DNA from: Parapristionchus giblindavisi
Lineage: Eukaryota; Nematoda; Chromadorea; Rhabditida; Diplogasteridae
Direction of reading: 5' to 3'
Assembly: GCA_943737045.1 (NCBI GenBank)
Contig: CALSFV010000019.1
Span: forward strand, 310,001-374,000
DNA length: 64,000 nucleotides
Below the pieces are notes generated by a model that saw only the letters and a program-made list of their open reading frames with translations, searched no databases and was not told the origin of the DNA. Positions 25,851 through 39,800 of this stretch are shown here, piece after piece; positions within the stretch are counted from its first letter, which is position 1; every line of letters begins with the position of its first letter. Position numbers and translations under genes: made by a program.

Positions 25851-25869
25851 CCTTATCAATTCTGGGTGA

Positions 25870-26620
25870 ACCGCCTATGTCTATCGAGTTGAACGGGAAA
25901 ATGATCTCGAACCCCTCTGGTGATTGTCATCAGGTACTTGTGCAAAGTACCAACACTTCGTATGATAAATCTCACCGGATTCGGGGGTTCTTCTGAATCC
26001 GATATACAAGTTCTACTAAATAGTTGAGAACCCTCAGCTAGAACACAATATTGATTCAGCGAGATCATGGAATATATACTGCGCTAAACATAGCTATCCA
26101 AGTATCACGTCCCTAAAATTAATCTTGAGCTATTTAGCCGAGACGAATGAATATAAAGATTATTCAACACCTGTTTGGGGGATATAATACTTTGTTATAT
26201 ATATGACAAAATAATCGAAAAAACCTTGGATAGGAATTTGTCAGAGATTCATGAAAAGAATCTTTAATATTGATCTCGAAATCCTCTGATATTCCTCACC
26301 AACAGAACCAAAATGCGCTTTATCAGTTTCTGGGATGGTGTTGAGATCTCTGAGTCGAAGTCACACGTTCTATTGAATAGTTGATCACTCACAACTAGAA
26401 TAAGACATTGATTCAGCAACGAGATCATGATAAGAATGCTGCGCAAATCCTAAATATCCAGTAATTAATCTCGAATTAAAGCCGAGTCGAATGAATAGAA
26501 AAAGCATTCAACACCATTGAAAGATGGCGGCTAATATATATGTCTTATTATGATAACATCAAAGAGATTAGAATACTTGGATAGGAGTTTGACAGAAAGA
26601 TTCATGAAAGGAATCCTTTT
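25870..26620. repeat. Diverged direct repeats, about 355 bp period, inside the transposon
   Basis: Anchors recur at a similar spacing: GATCTCGAA..CCTCTG at 25903 and 26272, GATTCAGC..GAGATCATG at 26053 and 26410, CGAATGAATA at 26144 and 26488, and TTGGATAGGA.TTTG.CAGA at about 26226 and 26579. Two full units and the start of a third can be followed. The minus-strand translations of the first two units also resemble each other (both contain MISL, QLF.RTC and RG.RD), which could be a plain by-product of DNA similarity or a trace of an old coding duplication. Confidence 0.6.
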
Positions 26621-27230
26621 TAAATCACCACCAAAGGCAAAATACTCCTTATTGTATACCATTACAACATTGGAGATATCATGGTATTAGAATCCATAGA
26701 ATCTTGGGGTGATTTTGTTTAACTCACGTTGAAACAGTTTATGCTGAATTTGACAACATTTGGTCTATGCTTACCAAACCGTAGCGGAAATTTCCAGTCC
26801 AAAAACGGTCGCAATTGTCAGAATAATGGCTCTCGTAAACATTTCTATTTTCGTGCAAGAGCCACATTCAGCGAAGTACTTCCATATCTAAGAAAGTGTT
26901 TTGTGTTCTATTAGTTCTATAGAATAGATAATTACAACAAAATGAAGGATAGAACAGATGTTTAACTCATTACTTTCCTCTATACAACCGCATAGATCGG
27001 TTTCATCTTGAACGGTTGCGCGATAGATAAAAGAAGTACTTGCTCTTTTCGGGTAAACAAATTTGTACCTCCTAAACAAGAGCAGGTTCAATTAGCAGCG
27101 CTAAAAGGCTAGAATTTCCTCTATGAAATCCTCGAACTCCCCCGATAACTTTCGAGCATTTCTACTAAACAGAGGGAATTTAAGACAAGGATATCAACCA
27201 GAATACAGTAAAGTAAAGGTTGTCTTTGAA

Positions 27231-27341
27231 AAAGCCTTTTGATTGATTGAGCAATGAAATATAATGTTATATTTTGCTAGATAAACGAAGTTTATTGAAG
27301 TAAAATATTTATTATAAGTCATTGCGAAATCAATCAAAGCC
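27231..27341 (-). repeat. Internal inverted copy of both transposon termini, joined end to end
   Basis: Read on the minus strand, this segment is the right-terminal sequence (GATTGATTTCGCAATGAC to AAAATATAACA), then TTA, then the left-terminal sequence (TATTTCATTGC to AATCAAAAGGCTTT). Similarity stops at the GGCTTT boundary on each side. The shared TTA at the join equals the inferred target duplication. The unit is itself an imperfect palindrome, so it may be a small MITE-like unit or a remnant of a terminus-to-terminus junction. Confidence 0.75.
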
Positions 27342-27615
27342 CTCCACACCCACCCTTGATTGATTTATAACCTTGACGTTTCTGATTCAGGAAGTCGTCT
27401 TCATCAAGGAAAGGAGAGCTGAAGATGGATTGCAATCGAAGCTTATTCGCATAAGAAGCGTTGAGAGGCTACGATAGGATTCTTCGATGAAGAAGAAGTG
27501 ATCCATTTACAGAGACTATCACATTTTTCGTTATGTTTTACGAATAAATATTAATCCATATTTCACTATAAAGATTTGGATTTGTTGTCTCTGTTCCAAA
27601 CACACCCTCACACAC

Positions 27616-27790
27616 AACAGTGAAGGGAAGGGGGATAGTGAGAGACTATCTCACTCGAGAGACGCGCGAGTTCGATCTACTGGATCGGACGTCGCGCTAT
27701 TGATTGGAACACGTGATACATGAATGTGTCACGTGAAGTGTGTTCACAGCCGACCAGGTCGACCAAAGCCTTTTGATTGATTTCGCAATG
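27616..27790 (-). repeat. Right 175-bp terminal inverted repeat
   Basis: This is the inverted partner of 22698-22872. Outside it, 27791-27845 is a 55-bp AT-rich extension ending GCAAAATATAACA. A reverse-oriented copy of that extension also lies inside the element at 27265-27320. Confidence 0.92.
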
Positions 27791-27845
27791 ACTTATAATA
27801 AATATTTTACTTCAATAAACTTCGTTTATCTAGCAAAATATAACA

Positions 27846-30800
27846 TTACAAGTCAAATTGTCAATGATACTCAGCGAGTGATATACTATGTGAAAGAGGA
27901 AAAAATTCTGAATGAGACGCACTTCAGTTCATGTCGATCTGTAATATTTAACTGCTGCTATAATGATCGAAGTACAAAAGTAGCCTTTACTCTGATATGA
28001 TCAAGATAACTTGAGAAATATGAAAATGAAAATGAATCCTATCGTGTCATATAAGAAATGAAAGAGCGAAAAATTCTGAATAAAATAAACTATTTCAAAG
28101 TGGTCAGTACGGCCAATATGTAAATTTATCTTTCAGTACTCTCTGTTTTTGGTACAAAACAGTATGTTACAAGTCAAATTGTCAATGATACTCAGCGAGT
28201 GATATACTATGTGAAAGAGGAAAACATTCTGAATGAGACGCACTTCAGTCCATGTCGATCTGTAATATTTAACTGCTGCTATAATGATCGAAGTACAAAA
28301 GTAGCCTTTACTCTGATATGATCAAGATAACTTGAGAAATATGAAAATGAAAATGAATCCTATCGTGTCATATACCAAATGAAAGAGCGAAAAATTCTGA
28401 ATAAGATAAAATATTTCAAAGTGGTCAGTACGGCCAATATGTAATTTTATCTTTCAGTACTCTCTGTTTTTGGTACAAAACAGTATGTTACAAGTCAAAT
28501 TGTCAATGATACTCAGCGAGTGATATACTATGTGAAAGAGGAAAAAATTCTGAATGAGACGCACTTCAGTTCATGTCGATCTGTAATATTTAACTGCTGC
28601 TATAATGATCGAAGTACAAAAGTAGCCTTTACTCTGATATGATCAAGATAACTTGAGAAATATGAAAATGAAAATGAATCCTATCGTGTCATATACCAAA
28701 TGAAAGAGCGAAAAATTCTGAATAAGATAAAATATTTCAAAGTGGTCAGTACGGCCAATATGTAATTTTATCTTTCAGTACTCTCTGTTTTTGGTACAAA
28801 ACAGTATGTTACAAGTCAAATTGTCAATGATACTCAGCGAGTGATATACTATGTGAAAGAGGAAAAAATTCTGAATGAGACGCACTTCAGTTCATGTCGA
28901 TCTGTAATATTTAACTGCTGCTATAATGATCGAAGTACAAAAGTAGCCTTTACTCTGATATGATCAAGATAACTTGAGAAATATGAAAATGAAAATGCAT
29001 CCTATCGTGTCATATACCAAATGAAAGAGCGAAAAATTCTGAATAAGATAAAATATTTCAAAGTGGTCAGTACGGCCAATATGTAATTTTATCTTTCAGT
29101 ACTCTCTGTTTTTGGTACAAAACAGTATGTTACAAGTCAAATTGTCAATGATACTCAGCGAGTGATATACTATGTGAAAGAGGAAAAAATTCTGAATGAG
29201 ACGCACTTCAGTTCATGTCGATCTGTAATATTTAACTGCTGCTATAATGATCGAAGTACAAAAGTAGCCTTTACTCTGATATGATCAAGATAACTTGAGA
29301 AATATGAAAATGAAAATGAATCCTATCGTGTCATATACCAAATGAAAGAGCGAAAAATTCTGAATAAGATAAAATATTTCAAAGTGGTCAGTACGGCCAA
29401 TATGTAATTTTATCTTTCAGTACTCTCTGTTTTTGGTACAAAACAGTATGTTACAAGTCAAATTGTCAATGATACTCAGCGAGTGATATACTATGTGAAA
29501 GAGGAAAAAATTCAGAATGAGACGCACTTCAGTTCATGTCGATCTGTAATATTTAACTGCTGCTATAATGATCGAAGTACAAAAGTAGCCTTTACTCTGA
29601 TATGATCAAGATAACTTGAGAAATATGAAAATGAAAATGCATCCTATCGTGTCATATACCAAATGAAAGAGCGAAAAATTCTGAATAAGATAAAATATTT
29701 CAAAGTGGTCAGTACGGCCAATATGTATATTTATCTTTCAGTACTCTCTGTTTTTGGTACAAAACAGTATGTTACAAGTCAAATTGTCAATGATACTCAG
29801 CGAGTGATATACTATGTGAAAGAGGAAAACATTCTGAATGAGACGCACTTCAGTCCATGTCGATCTGTAATATTTAACTGCTGCTATAATGATCGAAGTA
29901 CAAAAGTAGCCTTTACTCTGATATGATCAAGATAACTTGAGAAATATGAAAATGAAAATGAATCCTATCGTGTCATATACCAAATGAAAGAGCGAAAAAT
30001 TCTGAATAAGATAAAATATTTTAAAGTGGTCAGTACGGCCAATATGTAATTTTATCTTTCAGTACTCTCTGTTTTTGGTACAAAACAGTATGTTACAAGT
30101 CAAATTGTCAATGATACTCAGCGAGTGATATACTATGTGAAAGAGGAAAAAATTCTGAATGAGACGCACTTCAGTTCATGTCGATCTGTAATATTTAACT
30201 GCTGCTATAATGATCGAAGTACAAAAGTAGCCTTTACTCTGATATGATCAAGATAACTTGAGAAATATGAAAATGAAAATGAATCCTATCGTGTCATATA
30301 AGAAATGAAAGAGCGAAAAATTCTGAATAAAATAAACTATTTCAAAGTGGTCAGTACGGCCAATATGTAAATTTATCTTTCAGTACTCTCTGTTTTTGGT
30401 ACAAAACAGTATGTTACAAGTCAAATTGTCAATGATACTCAGCGAGTGATATACTATGTGAAAGAGGAAAAAATTCTGAATGAGACGCACTTCAGTTCAT
30501 GTCGATCTGTAATATTTAACTGCTGCTATAATGATCGAAGTACAAAAGTAGCCTTTACTCTGATATGATCAAGATAACTTGAGAAATATGAAAATGAAAA
30601 TGAATCCTATCGTGTCATATACCAAATGAAAGAGCGAAAAATTCTGAATAAGATAAAATATTTCAAAGTGGTCAGTACGGCCAATATGTAATTTTATCTT
30701 TCAGTACTCTCTGTTTTTGGTACAAAACAGTATGTTACAAGTCAAATTGTCAATGATACTCAGCGAGTGATATACTATGTGAAAGAGGAAAAAATTCTGA

Positions 30801-33800
30801 ATGAGACGCACTTCAGTTCATGTCGATCTGTAATATTTAACTGCTGCTATAATGATCGAAGTACAAAAGTAGCCTTTACTCTGATATGATCAAGATAACT
30901 TGAGAAATATGAAAATGAAAATGAATCCTATCGTGTCATATACCAAATGAAAGAGCGAAAAATTCTGAATAAGATAAAATATTTCAAAGTGGTCAGTACG
31001 GCCAATATGTAATTTTATCTTTCAGTACTCTCTGTTTTTGGTACAAAACAGTATGTTACAAGTCAAATTGTCAATGATACTCAGCGAGTGATATACTATG
31101 TGAAAGAGGAAAAAATTCTGAATGAGACGCACTTCAGTTCATGTCGATCTGTAATATTTAACTGCTGCTATAATGATCGAAGTACAAAAGTAGCCTTTAC
31201 TCTGATATGATCAAGATAACTTGAGAAATATGAAAATGAAAATGAATCCTATCGTGTCATATACCAAATGAAAGAGCGAAAAATTCTGAATAAGATAAAA
31301 TATTTCAAAGTGGTCAGTACGGCCAATATGTAAATTTATCTTTCAGTACTCTCTGTTTTTGGTACAAAACAGTATGTTACAAGTCAAATTGTCAATGATA
31401 CTCAGCGAGTGATATACTATGTGAAAGAGGAAAAAATTCTGAATGAGACGCACTTCAGTTCATGTCGATCTGTAATATTTAACTGCTGCTATAATGATCG
31501 AAGTACAAAAGTAGCCTTTACTCTGATATGATCAAGATAACTTGAGAAATATGAAAATGAAAATGAATCCTATCGTGTCATATACCAAATGAAAGAGCGA
31601 AAAATTCTGAATAAGATAAACTATTTCAAAGTGGTCAGTACGGCCAATATGTAAATTTATCTTTCAGTACTCTCTGTTTTTGGTACAAAACAGTATGTTA
31701 CAAGTCAAATTATCAATGATACTCAGCGAGTGATATACTATGTGAAAGAGGAAAAAATTCTGAATGAGACGCACTTCAGTTCATGTCGATCTGTAATATT
31801 TAACTGCTGCTATAATGATCGAAGTACAAAAGTAGCCTTTACTCTGATATGAACAAGATAACTTGAGAAATATGAAAATGAAAATGAATCCTATCGTGTC
31901 ATATACCAAATGAAAGAGCGAAAAATTCTGAATAAAATAAACTATTTCAAAGTGGTCAGTACGGCCAATATGTAAATTTATCTTTCAGTACTCTCTGTTT
32001 TTGGTACAAAACAGTATGTTACAAGTCAAATTGTCAATGATACTCAGCGAGTGATATACTATGTGAAAGAGGAAAAAATTCTGAATGAGACGCACTTCAG
32101 TTCATGTCGATCTGTAATATTTAACTGCTGCTATAATGATCGAAGTACAAAAGTAGCCTTTACTCTGATATGAACAAGATAACTTGAGAAATATGAAAAT
32201 GAAAATGAATCCTATCGTGTCATATACCAAATGAAAGAGCGAAAAATTCTGAATAAAATAAACTATTTCAAAGTGGTCAGTACGGCCAATATGTAAATTT
32301 ATCTTTCAGTACTCTCTGTTTTTGGTACAAAACAGTATGTTACAAGTCAAATTGTCAATGATACTCAGCGAGTGATATACTATGTGAAAGAGGAAAAAAT
32401 TCTGAATGAGACGCACTTCAGTTCATGTCGATCTGTAATATTTAACTGCTGCTATAATGATCGAAGTACAAAAGTAGCCTTTACTCTGATATGATCAAGA
32501 TAACTTGAGAAATATGAAAATGAAAATGAATCCTATCGTGTCATATAAGAAATGAAAGAGCGAAAAATTCTGAATAAAATAAACTATTTCAAAGTGGTCA
32601 GTACGGCCAATATGTAAATTTATCTTTCAGTACTCTCTGTTTTTGGTACAAAACAGTATGTTACAAGTCAAATTGTCAATGATACTCAGCGAGTGATATA
32701 CTATGTGAAAGAGGAAAACATTCTGAATGAGACGCACTTCAGTCCATGTCGATCTGTAATATTTAACTGCTGCTATAATGATCGAAGTACAAAAGTAGCC
32801 TTTACTCTGATATGATCAAGATAACTTGAGAAATATGAAAATGAAAATGAATCCTATCGTGTCATATAAGAAATGAAAGAGCGAAAAATTCTGAATAAAA
32901 TAAACTATTTCAAAGTGGTCAGTACGGCCAATATGTAAATTTATCTTTCAGTACTCTCTGTTTTTGGTACAAAACAGTATGTTACAAGTCAAATTGTCAA
33001 TGATACTCAGCGAGTGATATACTATGTGAAAGAGGAAAAAATTCTGAATGAGACGCACTTCAGTTCATGTCGATCTGTAATATTTAACTGCTGCTATAAT
33101 GATCGAAGTACAAAAGTAGCCTTTACTCTGATATGATCAAGATAACTTGAGAAATATGAAAATGAAAATGAATCCTATCGTGTCATATACCAAATGAAAG
33201 AGCGAAAAAATCTGAATAAGATAAAATATTTCAAAGTGGTCAGTACGGCCAATATGTAATTTTATCTTTCAGTACTCTCTGTTTTTGGTACAAAACAGTA
33301 TGTTACAAGTCAAATTGTCAATGATACTCAGCGAGTGATATACTATGTGAAAGAGGAAAAAATTCTGAATGAGACGCACTTCAGTTCATGTCGATCTGTA
33401 ATATTTAACTGCTGCTATAATGATCGAAGTACAAAAGTAGCCTTTACTCTGATATGATCAAGATAACTTGAGAAATATGAAAATGAAAATGAATCCTATC
33501 GTGTCATATACCAAATGAAAGAGCGAAAAAATCTGAATAAGATAAAATATTTCAAAGTGGTCAGTACGGCCAATATGTAATTTTATCTTTCAGTACTCTC
33601 TGTTTTTGGTACAAAACAGTATGTTACAAGTCAAATTGTCAATGATACTCAGCGAGTGATATACTATGTGAAAGAGGAAAAAATTCTGAATGAGACGCAC
33701 TTCAGTTCATGTCGATCTGTAATATTTAACTGCTGCTATAATGATCGAAGTACAAAAGTAGCCTTTACTCTGATATGATCAAGATAACTTGAGAAATATG

Positions 33801-36800
33801 AAAATGAAAATGAATCCTATCGTGTCATATACCAAATGAAAGAGCGAAAAATTCTGAATAAGATAAAATATTTCAAAGTGGTCAGTACGGCCAATATGTA
33901 ATTTTATCTTTCAGTACTCTCTGTTTTTGGTACAAAACAGTATGTTACAAGTCAAATTGTCAATGATACTCAGCGAGTGATATACTATGTGAAAGAGGAA
34001 AAAATTCTGAATGAGACGCACTTCAGTTCATGTCGATCTGTAATATTTAACTGCTGCTATAATGATCGAAGTACAAAAGTAGCCTTTACTCTGATATGAT
34101 CAAGATAACTTGAGAAATATGAAAATGAAAATGAATCCTATCGTGTCATATACCAAATGAAAGAGCGAAAAATTCTGAATAAGATAAAATATTTCAAAGT
34201 GGTCAGTACGGCCAATATGTAAATTTATCTTTCAGTACTCTCTGTTTTTGGTACAAAACAGTATGTTACAAGTCAAATTGTCAATGATACTCAGCGAGTG
34301 ATATACTATGTGAAAGAGGAAAACATTCTGAATGAGACGCACTTCAGTCCATGTCGATCTGTAATATTTAACTGCTGCTATAATGATCGAAGTACAAAAG
34401 TAGCCTTTACTCTGATACGATCAAGATAACTTGAGAAATATGAAAATGAAAATGAATCCTATCGTGTCATATACCATATGAAAGAGCGAAAAATTCTGAA
34501 TAAGATAAAATATTTCAAAGTGGTCAGTACGGCCAATATGTAATTTTATCTTTCAGTACTCTCTGTTTTTGGTACAAAACAGTATGTTACAAGTCAAATT
34601 GTCAATGATACTCAGCGAGTGATATACTATGTGAAAGAGGAAAAAATTCTGAATGAGACGCACTTCAGTTCATGTCGATCTGTAATATTTAACTGCTGCT
34701 ATAATGATCGAAGTACAAAAGTAGCCTTTACTCTGATATGATCAAGATAACTTGAGAAATATGAAAATGAAAATGAATCCTATCGTGTCATATACCAAAT
34801 GAAAGAGCGAAAAATTCTGAATAAGATAAAATATTTCAAAGTGGTCAGTACGGCCAATATGTAATTTTATCTTTCAGTACTCTCTGTTTTTGGTACAAAA
34901 CAGTATGTTACAAGTCAAATTGTCAATGATACTCAGCGAGTGATATACTATGTGAAAGAGGAAAAAATTCTGAATGAGACGCACTTCAGTTCATGTCGAT
35001 CTGTAATATTTAACTGCTGCTATAATGATCGAAGTACAAAAGTAGCCTTTACTCTGATATGATCAAGATAACTTGAGAAATATGAAAATGAAAATGAATC
35101 CTATCGTGTCATATACCAAATGAAAGAGCGAAAAATTCTGAATAAGATAAAATATTTCAAAGTGGTCAGTACGGCCAATATGTAAATTTATCTTTCAGTA
35201 CTCTCTGTTTTTGGTACAAAACAGTATGTTACAAGTCAAATTGTCAATGATACTCAGCGAGTGATATACTATGTGAAAGAGGAAAACATTCTGAATGAGA
35301 CGCACTTCAGTCCATGTCGATCTGTAATATTTAACTGCTGCTATAATGATCGAAGTACAAAAGTAGCCTTTACTCTGATACGATCAAGATAACTTGAGAA
35401 ATATGAAAATGAAAATGAATCCTATCGTGTCATATACCATATGAAAGAGCGAAAAATTCTGAATAAGATAAAATATTTCAAAGTGGTCAGTACGGCCAAT
35501 ATGTAATTTTATCTTTCAGTACTCTCTGTTTTTGGTACAAAACAGTATGTTACAAGTCAAATTGTCAATGATACTCAGCGAGTGATATACTATGTGAAAG
35601 AGGAAAAAATTCTGAATGAGACGCACTTCAGTTCATGTCGATCTGTAATATTTAACTGCTGCTATAATGATCGAAGTACAAAAGTAGCCTTTACTCTGAT
35701 ATGATCAAGATAACTTGAGAAATATGAAAATGAAAATGAATCCTATCGTGTCATATACCAAATGAAAGAGCGAAAAATTCTGAATAAGATAAAATATTTC
35801 AAAGTGGTCAGTACGGCCAATATGTAATTTTATCTTTCAGTACTCTCTGTTTTTGGTACAAAACAGTATGTTACAAGTCAAATTGTCAATGATACTCAGC
35901 GAGTGATATACTATGTGAAAGAGGAAAACATTCTGAATGAGACGCACTTCAGTCCATGTCGATCTGTAATATTTAACTGCTGCTATAATGATCGAAGTAC
36001 AAAAGTAGCCTTTACTCTGATACGATCAAGATAACTTGAGAAATATGAAAATGAAAATGAATCCTATCGTGTCATATACCAAATGAAAGAGCGAAAAATT
36101 CTGAATAAGATAAAATATTTCAAAGTGGTCAGTACGGCCAATATGTAATTTTATCTTTCAGTACTCTCTGTTTTTGGTACAAAACAGTATGTTACAAGTC
36201 AAATTGTCAATGATACTCAGCGAGTGATATACTATGTGAAAGAGGAAAAAATTCTGAATGAGACGCACTTCAGTTCATGTCGATCTGTAATATTTAACTG
36301 CTGCTATAATGATCGAAGTACAAAAGTAGCCTTTACTCTGATATGATCAAGATAACTTGAGAAATATGAAAATGAAAATGAATCCTATCGTGTCATATAC
36401 CAAATGAAAGAGCGAAAAATTCTGAATAAGATAAAATATTTCAAAGTGGTCAGTACGGCCAATATGTAAATTTATCTTTCAGTACTCTCTGTTTTTGGTA
36501 CAAAACAGTATGTTACAAGTCAAATTGTCAATGATACTCAGCGAGTGATATACTATGTGAAAGAGGAAAACATTCTGAATGAGACGCACTTCAGTCCATG
36601 TCGATCTGTAATATTTAACTGCTGCTATAATGATCGAAGTACAAAAGTAGCCTTTACTCTGATACGATCAAGATAACTTGAGAAATATGAAAATGAAAAT
36701 GAATCCTATCGTGTCATATACCAAATGAAAGAGCGAAAAATTCTGAATAAGATAAAATATTTCAGAGTGGTCAGTACGGCCAATATGTAATTTTATCTTT

Positions 36801-39800
36801 CAGTACTCTCTGTTTTTGGTACAAAACAGTATGTTACAAGTCAAATTGTCAATGATACTCAGCGAGTGATATACTATGTGAAAGAGGAAAAAATTCTGAA
36901 TGAGACGCACTTCAGTTCATGTCGATCTGTAATATTTAACTGCTGCTATAATGATCGAAGTACAAAAGTAGCCTTTACTCTGATATGATCAAGATAACTT
37001 GAGAAATATGAAAATGAAAATGAATCCTATCGTGTCATATACCAAATGAAAGAGCGAAAAATTCTGAATAAGATAAAATATTTCAAAGTGGTCAGTACGG
37101 CCAATATGTAATTTTATCTTTCAGTACTCTCTGTTTTTGGTACAAAACAGTATGTTACAAGTTAAATTGTCAATGATACTCAGCGAGTGATATACTATGT
37201 GAAAGAGGAAAAAATTCTGAATGAGACGCACTTCAGTTCATGTCGATCTGTAATATTTAACTGCTGCTATAATGATCGAAGTACAAAAGTAGCCTTTACT
37301 CTGATATGATCAAGATAACTTGAGAAATATGAAAATGAAAATGAATCCTATCGTGTCATATACCAAATGAAAGAGCGAAAAATTCTGAATAAGATAAAAT
37401 ATTTCAAAGTGGTCAGTACGGCCAATATGTAAATTTATCTTTCAGTACTCTCTGTTTTTGGTACAAAACAGTATGTTACAAGTCAAATTGTCAATGATAC
37501 TCAGCGAGTGATATACTATGTGAAAGAGGAAAACATTCTGAATGAGACGCACTTCAGTCCATGTCGATCTGTAATATTTAACTGCTGCTATAATGATCGA
37601 AGTACAAAAGTAGCCTTTACTCTGATACGATCAAGATAACTTGAGAAATATGAAAATGAAAATGAATCCTATCGTGTCATATACCAAATGAAAGAGCGAA
37701 AAATTCTGAATAAGATAAAATATTTCAAAGTGGTCAGTACGGCCAATATGTAATTTTATCTTTCAGTACTCTCTGTTTTTGGTACAAAACAGTATGTTAC
37801 AAGTCAAATTGTCAATGATACTCAGCGAGTGATATACTATGTGAAAGAGGAAAAAATTCTGAATGAGACGCACTTCAGTTCATGTCGATCTGTAATATTT
37901 AACTGCTGCTATAATGATCGAAGTACAAAAGTAGCCTTTACTCTGATATGATCAAGATAACTTGAGAAATATGAAAATGAAAATGAATCCTATCGTGTCA
38001 TATACCAAATGAAAGAGCGAAAAATTCTGAATAAGATAAAATATTTCAAAGTGGTCAGTACGGCCAATATGTAATTTTATCTTTCAGTACTCTCTGTTTT
38101 TGGTACAAAACAGTATGTTACAAGTCAAATTGTCAATGATACTCAGCGAGTGATATACTATGTGAAAGAGGAAACAATTCTGAATGAGACGCACTTCAGT
38201 TCATGTCGATCTGTAATATTTAACTGCTGCTATAATGATCGAAGTACAAAAGTAGCTTTTACTCTGATATGATCAAGCTAACTTGAGAAATATGAAAATG
38301 AAAAATGAAACCTATCGTGTCATATACCAAATGAATGAGCGAAAAATTCTGAATAAGATAAAATATTTCAAAGTGGTCAGTACGGCCAATATGTAAATTT
38401 ATCTTTCAGTACTCTCTGTTTTTGGTACAAAACAGTATGTTACAAGTCAAATTGTCAATGATACTCAGCGAGTGATATACTATGTGAAAGAGGAAAAAAT
38501 TCTGAATGAGACGCACTTCAGTTCATGTCGATCTGTAATATTTAACTGCTGCTATAATGATCGAAGTACAAAAGTAGCCTTTACTCTGATATGATCAAGA
38601 TAACTTGAGAAATATGAAAATGAAAATGAATCCTATCGTGTCATATACCAAATGAAAGAGCGAAAAATTCTGAATAAGATAAATTATTTCAAAGTGGTCA
38701 GTACGGCCAATATGTAAATTTATCTTTCAGTACTCTCTGTTTTTGGTACAAAACAGTATGTTACAAGTCAAATTATCAATGATACTCAGCGAGTGATATA
38801 CTATGTGAAAGAGGAAAAAATTCTGAATGAGACGCACTTCAGTTCATGTCGATCTGTAATATTTAACTGCTGCTATAATGATCGAAGTACAAAAGTAGCT
38901 TTTACTCTGATATGATCAAGCTAACTTGAGAAATATGAAAATGAAAAATGAAACCTATCGTGTCATATACCAAATGAATGAGCGAAAAATTCTGAATAAG
39001 ATAAAATATTTCAAAGTGGTCAGTACGGCCAATATGTAAATTTATCTTTCAGTACTCTCTGTTTTTGGTACAAAACAGTATGTTACAAGTCAAATTGTCA
39101 ATGATACTCAGCGAGTGATATACTATGTGAAAGAGGAAAAAATTCTGAATGAGACGCACTTCAGTTCATGTCGATCTGTAATATTTAACTGCTGCTATAA
39201 TGATCGAAGTACAAAAGTAGCCTTTACTCTGATATGATCAAGATAACTTGAGAAATATGAAAATGAAAATGATTCCTATCGTGTCATATACCAAATGAAA
39301 GAGCGAAAAATTCTGAATAAGATAAATTATTTCAAAGTGGTCAGTACGGCCAATATGTAAATTTATCTTTCAGTACTCTCTGTTTTTGGTACAAAACAGT
39401 ATGTTACAAGTCAAATTATCAATGATACTCAGCGAGTGATATACTATGTGAAAGAGGAAAAAATTCTGAATGAGACGCACTTCAGTTCATGTCGATCTGT
39501 AATATTTAACTGCTGCTATAATGATCGAAGTACAAAAGTAGCCTTTACTCTGATATGATCAAGATAACTTGAGAAATATGAAAATGAAAATGCATCCTAT
39601 CGTGTCATATACCAAATGAAAGAGCGAAAAATTCTGAATAAGATAAACTATTTCAAAGTGGTCAGTACGGCCAATATGTAAATTTATCTTTCAGTACTCT
39701 CTGTTTTTGGTACAAAACAGTATGTTACAAGTCAAATTGTCAATGATACTCAGCGAGTGATATACTATGTGAAAGAGGAAAAAATTCTGAATGAGACGCA

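Larger units (their letters stand above)
22693..27845. mobile_element. 5.15-kb DNA transposon with 175-bp terminal inverted repeats; non-autonomous or unrecognised type
   Basis: This non-satellite segment interrupts a monomer at CAGTATGTTACAAG. Near-identical inverted repeats lie at 22698-22872 and 27616-27790. The outermost ends differ: both can be read as TGTTATATTT-, but the right end has an extra stretch of about 47 bp that is absent on the left. Flanking bases fit a 3-bp duplication TTA (22690-22692 and 27846-27848), but the shared TGTTA at the insertion site makes the exact edges ambiguous. No transposase motif was found in any frame. The contents are a candidate spliced gene near the left end, a long AT-rich interior with diverged direct repeats, and an internal copy of both termini. 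The superfamily is unknown. The near-identity of the repeats suggests a recent insertion. Confidence 0.85.

Noticed and set aside
27740..28000. 86-codon open frame starting in the transposon terminus
   Set aside because: It starts in the right inverted repeat and runs into satellite monomer sequence, so it is a chance fusion across the insertion boundary.
29663..29926. 87-codon open frame
   Set aside because: Satellite monomer with TAA changed to TAT; same reasoning as the frame near 13 kb.
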